This document shows positions 59,662 to 64,000 of a stretch of DNA of 64,000 nucleotides, piece after piece. The notes beneath the pieces are model-generated. The model was not told where the DNA came from. It did no database searches and was given only the letters and a program-made list of their open reading frames with translations. Origin of the DNA: Mesocentrotus franciscanus (lineage: Eukaryota > Echinodermata > Echinoidea > Camarodonta > Strongylocentrotidae); assembly GCA_037976565.1 (NCBI GenBank), contig CP137671.1, positions 22,631,019 to 22,695,018 of the forward strand, given 5' to 3'. Positions within the stretch are counted from its first letter, which is position 1. Each line of letters starts with the position of its first letter. The position numbers were made by a program, and so were the translations under genes.

Positions 59662-59828
59662 GTGTGACGTCACCAAAATCTATTTTTTGAAATTTCTCAA
59701 TTTTTTCTTCATTTTCCGAAAGACCACCAAAAATAATGTCCAAATGTCGAAAACCAGTTGAATAGGTGGTCTTTCGGAAAATGAAGATAAAATTGAGAAA
59801 ATCCAAAAATAGATTTTTATGACGTCAC
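59662..59828. mobile_element. Palindromic MITE with TGACGTCA at both ends
   Basis: TGACGTCAC...AAATCTATTTTT...GAAAGACCACC (59666-59732) pairs with GGTGGTCTTTCGGAAAATGAAG...AAATAGATTTTTATGACGTCAC (59767-59828). A loop of about 35 bases separates the arms. It has no coding capacity. Confidence 0.75.
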
Positions 59829-59834
59829 AGCTTC

Positions 59835-61380
59835 TGTACTCTATAGGGCGCACACGGGGCAAGGTCCGACTCAATTGGGTTCTGTGCAAACCCTATACAC
59901 AGGTTTATTTAATATCCTTTACCGTCTTCATTTCTTTGAGGTTGATTTGATACATTCTAGCTAGGGTCTATACTCATTTTATTATTTTTTTCAGGTCTAG
60001 ACTATAGATCCTATACCATAATCAATGTATCAGTCATTTTTTCCCCTCTTTTTCGGAATATGAAGACGATGCAAAAAATTATGCTCCATTCCCCATCCCT
60101 AAAAAAAAAAGAAGTCTGGAGACTGTTGTGGTCGTGGACCCCCCCCCCCCGCCTCCCGCCTACCCCCCCACCACACCCACCACACCCACACACAAATAAA
60201 TGTACACAGGCTGTTCTTATTTTTCTTTCGTTGCTTGCTTCAGTTGCTTGTCAGACTCAGAGATTTTTGTGCAAGAGAATTTTAACTTAAATCCACCACT
60301 GGCATTGTTTTGCATACACCTACACTGTCTACAAGTCACCCGTCATTATCATGTGTTGTCAAATGGTCAAAGAAATTCCAAGCCAAGGGCAGGCCCCAGC
60401 TTCATGCAAGCCTATGCCACATACACAATTTTCAATATGTCGGACGATCAAGAATCTCTTTATCTCAGTTTCTGTTATCACGCCGATTTTCAAAGAGATT
60501 GCCTCAAAATATTTACCATATCCACACAAACATCAATGTAAGCATACCTCTAATATATTACCATTCTATTTTTATTGTCATACTTACGGCAAAGATGCAA
60601 TCCAAGGCTTAAAACGGTTGATTTGACCTTTCAGCAAAAGCAAGCAATAACGCCCTTTGTGTAGTTGACAACAACCCACACGCGTTTATACGAATGTACG
60701 TGTACTTTGTATGTAGCATTTCCGTTCAATATGCATTACATGCTACAACGCATTATCTCCTCGCAATATGTTTTGAGCGCACGGGTGTGGCTAGATGTGG
60801 CCTTTTACTCACACTTTGATTAGTCTCTGCAATGAGACATTTTATTCGCGTCGGAAAATAATCTTTCGGACAATAATTTAATCATTAAAAAAAAAATTAT
60901 ATTCTAAGTCCATCTAATATATGATAGACAATGTACACAAATCCATTCTATAATTGTATCTACTGTCTAAGCTTTCTAATCAATATAAATACAGCTCTAG
61001 AATTGCCTGCACGAATGTAGACTATTATGGTTTTTTATATTTTTATCATAATTTTATAGCGGATATAAAAATAGAATATTTTCTGTCCCGTCTGTCTGGA
61101 CTCTTGAAATAATTTACTCCAAAATCTGTCTGCTGTAAGCAAATGTGGTACATTTAATAGATATTTGTCAACCAGCTCACGAAAATGAATGTAAAGCTAT
61201 GTGTAAGGTCTATGCTGGACCTGCATTATGAAATAATGTTTGGAAAAAAAAACTATACAAAAAAAACTACGATTTTCATAGTTACTCATTTTTTGTGTGG
61301 TATAGTTATGTATGAAGGGCTTAAAGTTTTGCCCTGGCCCCTTCTCCCTGCATATAAGCTTATCGTTTTTCTGTTCTGTA
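59835..61380. other. Intergenic, no gene seen
   Basis: A C-rich run (60140-60185) and chance frames only. AT-rich after 60800. Confidence 0.4.
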
Positions 61381-62346
61381 GTTTATAATCCCCCATCTCC
61401 CCCAGGCCCCACCCCCTCTCCTATTTATTCTCTTTCATGCATTCCCTATACCTCCTTCCTTCTCTCCCATCTCTCCGGCTCGCTTTCTCTGTCCTTATCT
61501 ATCCTTATCTATGTGTATCTCTTTCTCCCTCTCTCTCCCTTTCCCTGCCTCTATCCATCTGCATTTCTCTCTCTCTTTCTCTCTCCCTTCCACCCCCTTA
61601 ATTCTCTCTTTCTCATGCTCTCTCTAGCTCTCTCTCTCTCTCTCTTTCTCTTCCCCTACCTCCTTCCTTCTCTCCCATCTCTCTCTCCCTTTCTCTCCCA
61701 TATCTCTCTCCCTTTCTCTCCCATCTCTCTCCCTTTCTCTCCCATCTCTCTCTCCCTTTCTCTAATCCTATCCATCTGTATCTCTCTCTTTCTCTTCCCC
61801 TACCTCCTTCCTTCTCTCCCATCTCTCTCCTTTTCTCTCCCATATCTCTCTCTCTCCCTTTCTCTGTCCCTATCTATGTGTATCTCTTTCTCTCTCTCTC
61901 TCCCTTTCCCTGCCTCTCTCCATCTGTATCTCTTTCTCTCTCTTCCCCTACCTCCTTTCTTCTCTCCCTTTCTCTGTCCCTATATCCATCTGTATCTTTC
62001 TCTCCCCTACCTCCTTCCTTCTCTCCCATCTCTCTCTCCCTATCCATCTGTATCTCTCTCTTTCTCTTCCGGCCCTACCTCCTTTCTTCTTTCCCATCTA
62101 TCTCCCTTTCTGTGTCCCTATCCATGTGCATCTTTTTCTCTCTTTCCCTGCCTCTATCCATCTGTATCTCTTTCTTTCTCTGTCCCTATCCATCTGTATC
62201 TCTCTCTCTCTCTCTCTCTCTCCCCTACCTCCTTCCTTCTCTCCCTCTCCCTTTCTTTGTCCCTATCCATCTGTATCTCTCTCTCTTTCTCTCCCCTACC
62301 TCCTTCCTTCTCTCCCTCTCCCTTTCTCTGTCCCTATCCATCTGTA

Positions 62347-62380
<34 letters not shown>

Positions 62381-62590
62381 CCCTACCTCCTTCCTTCTCT
62401 CCCTCTCCCTTTCTTTGTCCCTATCCATCTGTTTCTCTCTCTCTTTCTCTCCCCCTACCTCCTTCCTTCTCTCCCTCTCCCTTTCTTTGTCCCTATCCAT
62501 CTGTATCTCTTTCTCTTTCTCTCCCCTACCTCCTTCCTTCTCTCCCTCTCCCTTTCTCCGTCCCTATCCATCTGTATCTCTTACTCCATC
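61380..62590. repeat. Polypyrimidine minisatellite, about 1.2 kb
   Basis: A unit built from CCCCTACCTCCTTCCTTCTC, CCATCTCTCTC/CCCTCTCCCTTTCT and GTCCCTATCCATCTGTATCT followed by variable (CT)n recurs about ten times. It is most regular from 62220 to 62590, where the period is roughly 70-120 bases. The plus strand is almost purely pyrimidine. The 437-codon open frame and the antisense frame are artefacts of the repeat. Confidence 0.88.
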
Positions 62591-62599
62591 ACCACAATG

Positions 62600-64000
62600 T
62601 ACTCTGCCCTTTCAAGAGCCCTTAACAAGTAGACAACTGAAATTGCAACCACAATCATAGCAAGCATTTATAGTGACACAAGTCCATAGGCATTTAATAT
62701 TGACATAAATTTACACAACATTCATATATAAGTACAGAAAATATTATAATACATAGAAATAAACATATTTGCAGCTAAGGCGCTGGTATTATTTGTTGTT
62801 CTTTTGCCTGTTTACAGCTTGATTTTCGATTGCATACGACTTCAGGAAAAAAGATTATTAAAAAATTGTTTCACTTTACCCTTTTGAAAACATATATATC
62901 TATTTGTTCAATTTCCTAATGCTCAAAAATTTGTTTTAAAGTTTTGATTAAAGTATAAACTTTTTGTGGTACTGGTAAAAACACAATAAGGAATAAAGTT
63001 GGAATGTAAGAAAAATAGATCAGTATATCAACTGTTTCTGCACACGTGTAGTCTTGTGAGTTGTTGAATAAAAAAAGTGCAAAAATATAGAACGAAAATC
63101 ATCTAAAATCAAATGCATGCTAATATCTACTCTTTTAACACTATCAATTTCATTAAAGTGGACGGACATAATGCTATTTCAAAATGCAGCTATATCTGAT
63201 TTTTTTTCAAATACATCCAGCTGAAATTTTACTCATTATAATATTTCATTTCACAAGTCTACATGTATATATACTCGTCCTGGCACTAGGTCATGTAATA
63301 TATTATAAGCCAAGTTTGATGTATCCTGGTCATTCATATTCTGAATGCATAATACATGATATGTACATTACCGAACTCCAATAAATATTCCTAGATCTAC
63401 CAAGAGGTTAATGTTAAAAGGACATAAATGCTATGCACTACTATTGTATGTAATGCCCTTCTGCTTCTCCGCGTAGTTTTTTTATATCACTCCTACTGAC
63501 AATATGTTACTAGTGGATGTGAGGTGATACAATCTTGGCATATTTCAAAATTGTGCATTGTATAAGGGTTTTATCTGCGAGGACATCAATAATTCACCAC
63601 CATGCATTAATTGACATTTTCGTCTGGGGAGGAGTAGAGATGTGCATTGTGTGTTTCACCACTAAATGAGAAATTCAGAATGCAAGAAAGATCAAATAAC
63701 CTTCCATATCCCACACCCACAAATAAAATAATAATAATGATATTTTGTTCTTGGGCATATCAGATGTTTAGCGATGTCTCAATGTGCTCAAAAATACAAA
63801 GAGCTAGGATCATTACCCAGGCTCAAGCAGAGCTGTCCTGATAAGGTCCTGAAGCCTTGATACCTAGAAGATAGACCCGAGGGTCACTGCGCTAAGGCCC
63901 TTCTGCCCTCCCAGGCATAGGTGATGCCCCATAAGCAATGATTAATGACAATAAAGTTGATATGAACAATAATAATCTTCAGTATAGAAAACAAACTCCA
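62600..64000. other. AT-rich end of window, no gene seen
   Basis: Short chance frames only; no repeat or exon recognised. Confidence 0.45.

Noticed and set aside
61312..62660. Open frame of 437 codons and overlapping 260- and 168-codon frames
   Set aside because: They are translations of a CT-rich minisatellite (Ser/Leu/Pro only); open on both strands because the repeat lacks stops.

Overview
The window is animal nuclear DNA. It has GT-AG introns, exons separated by about 1 kb, AATAAA signals, many microsatellites, a tRNA-derived SINE and several families of short inverted-repeat elements. The repeat flavour suggests a marine invertebrate, possibly an echinoderm or another non-vertebrate deuterostome: a DNA element carrying roughly 180-bp units with TGACCTTTGACCT and ending in GCGAGAC, (AAT)n followed by a TTTATATAGCGC box, and a SINE with a GGTTCGAGTCC B box. 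That assignment is inference; no marker gene fixes the species.

Layout: 1-9.7 kb is a repeat graveyard. It holds a nested inverted-repeat element (1-2790) enclosing three tandem units that fold into a conserved branched structure, a 660-bp palindromic element (2810-3468), a cluster of five 19-bp palindromes (3515-3687), two hAT-type MITEs with target duplications (4696, 6825), and two further copies of the first element's family (7795-9735). From 9.74 to 11.29 kb lies a GC-richer, unclassified transposon-like unit with a decayed minus-strand gene. Two related MITEs (11344-11838) abut the first gene.

Gene 1 (visible coding exons 11873-17059, plus strand) encodes a creatinase of the bacterial type (M24 'pita-bread' fold, creatine to sarcosine plus urea) in five clean exons. 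All recognised active-site residues are retained. The N-terminal exon is not securely identified; 7498-7569 is a weak candidate. Between 17 and 54 kb I find no convincing multi-exon gene, only one good-looking orphan exon (27766-27892), a few coding-like patches, microsatellites and dispersed repeats. These include a palindromic element at 45.48-46.50 kb with a related copy inside a creatinase intron, a SINE at 47.07 kb and a third hAT MITE at 47.46 kb.

Gene 2 (54084-57624, minus strand) encodes a predicted 1004-residue nuclear protein from a small exon and one 2.85-kb exon. It contains three tandem copies of a Cys-rich domain (EPCxNCxxxC ... VCxxFFxNTLxxS), two of them followed by a second conserved module. 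This looks like a protein built from a multicopy, possibly transposon-derived, invertebrate family. Upstream of it sits a repeat element carrying an array of perfect DR1 nuclear-receptor motifs (57713-59079), then a 165-bp palindrome ending in CRE motifs (59662-59828). The last part of the window is a 1.2-kb polypyrimidine minisatellite (61380-62590) and AT-rich sequence without genes. No functional link between the two genes is visible.
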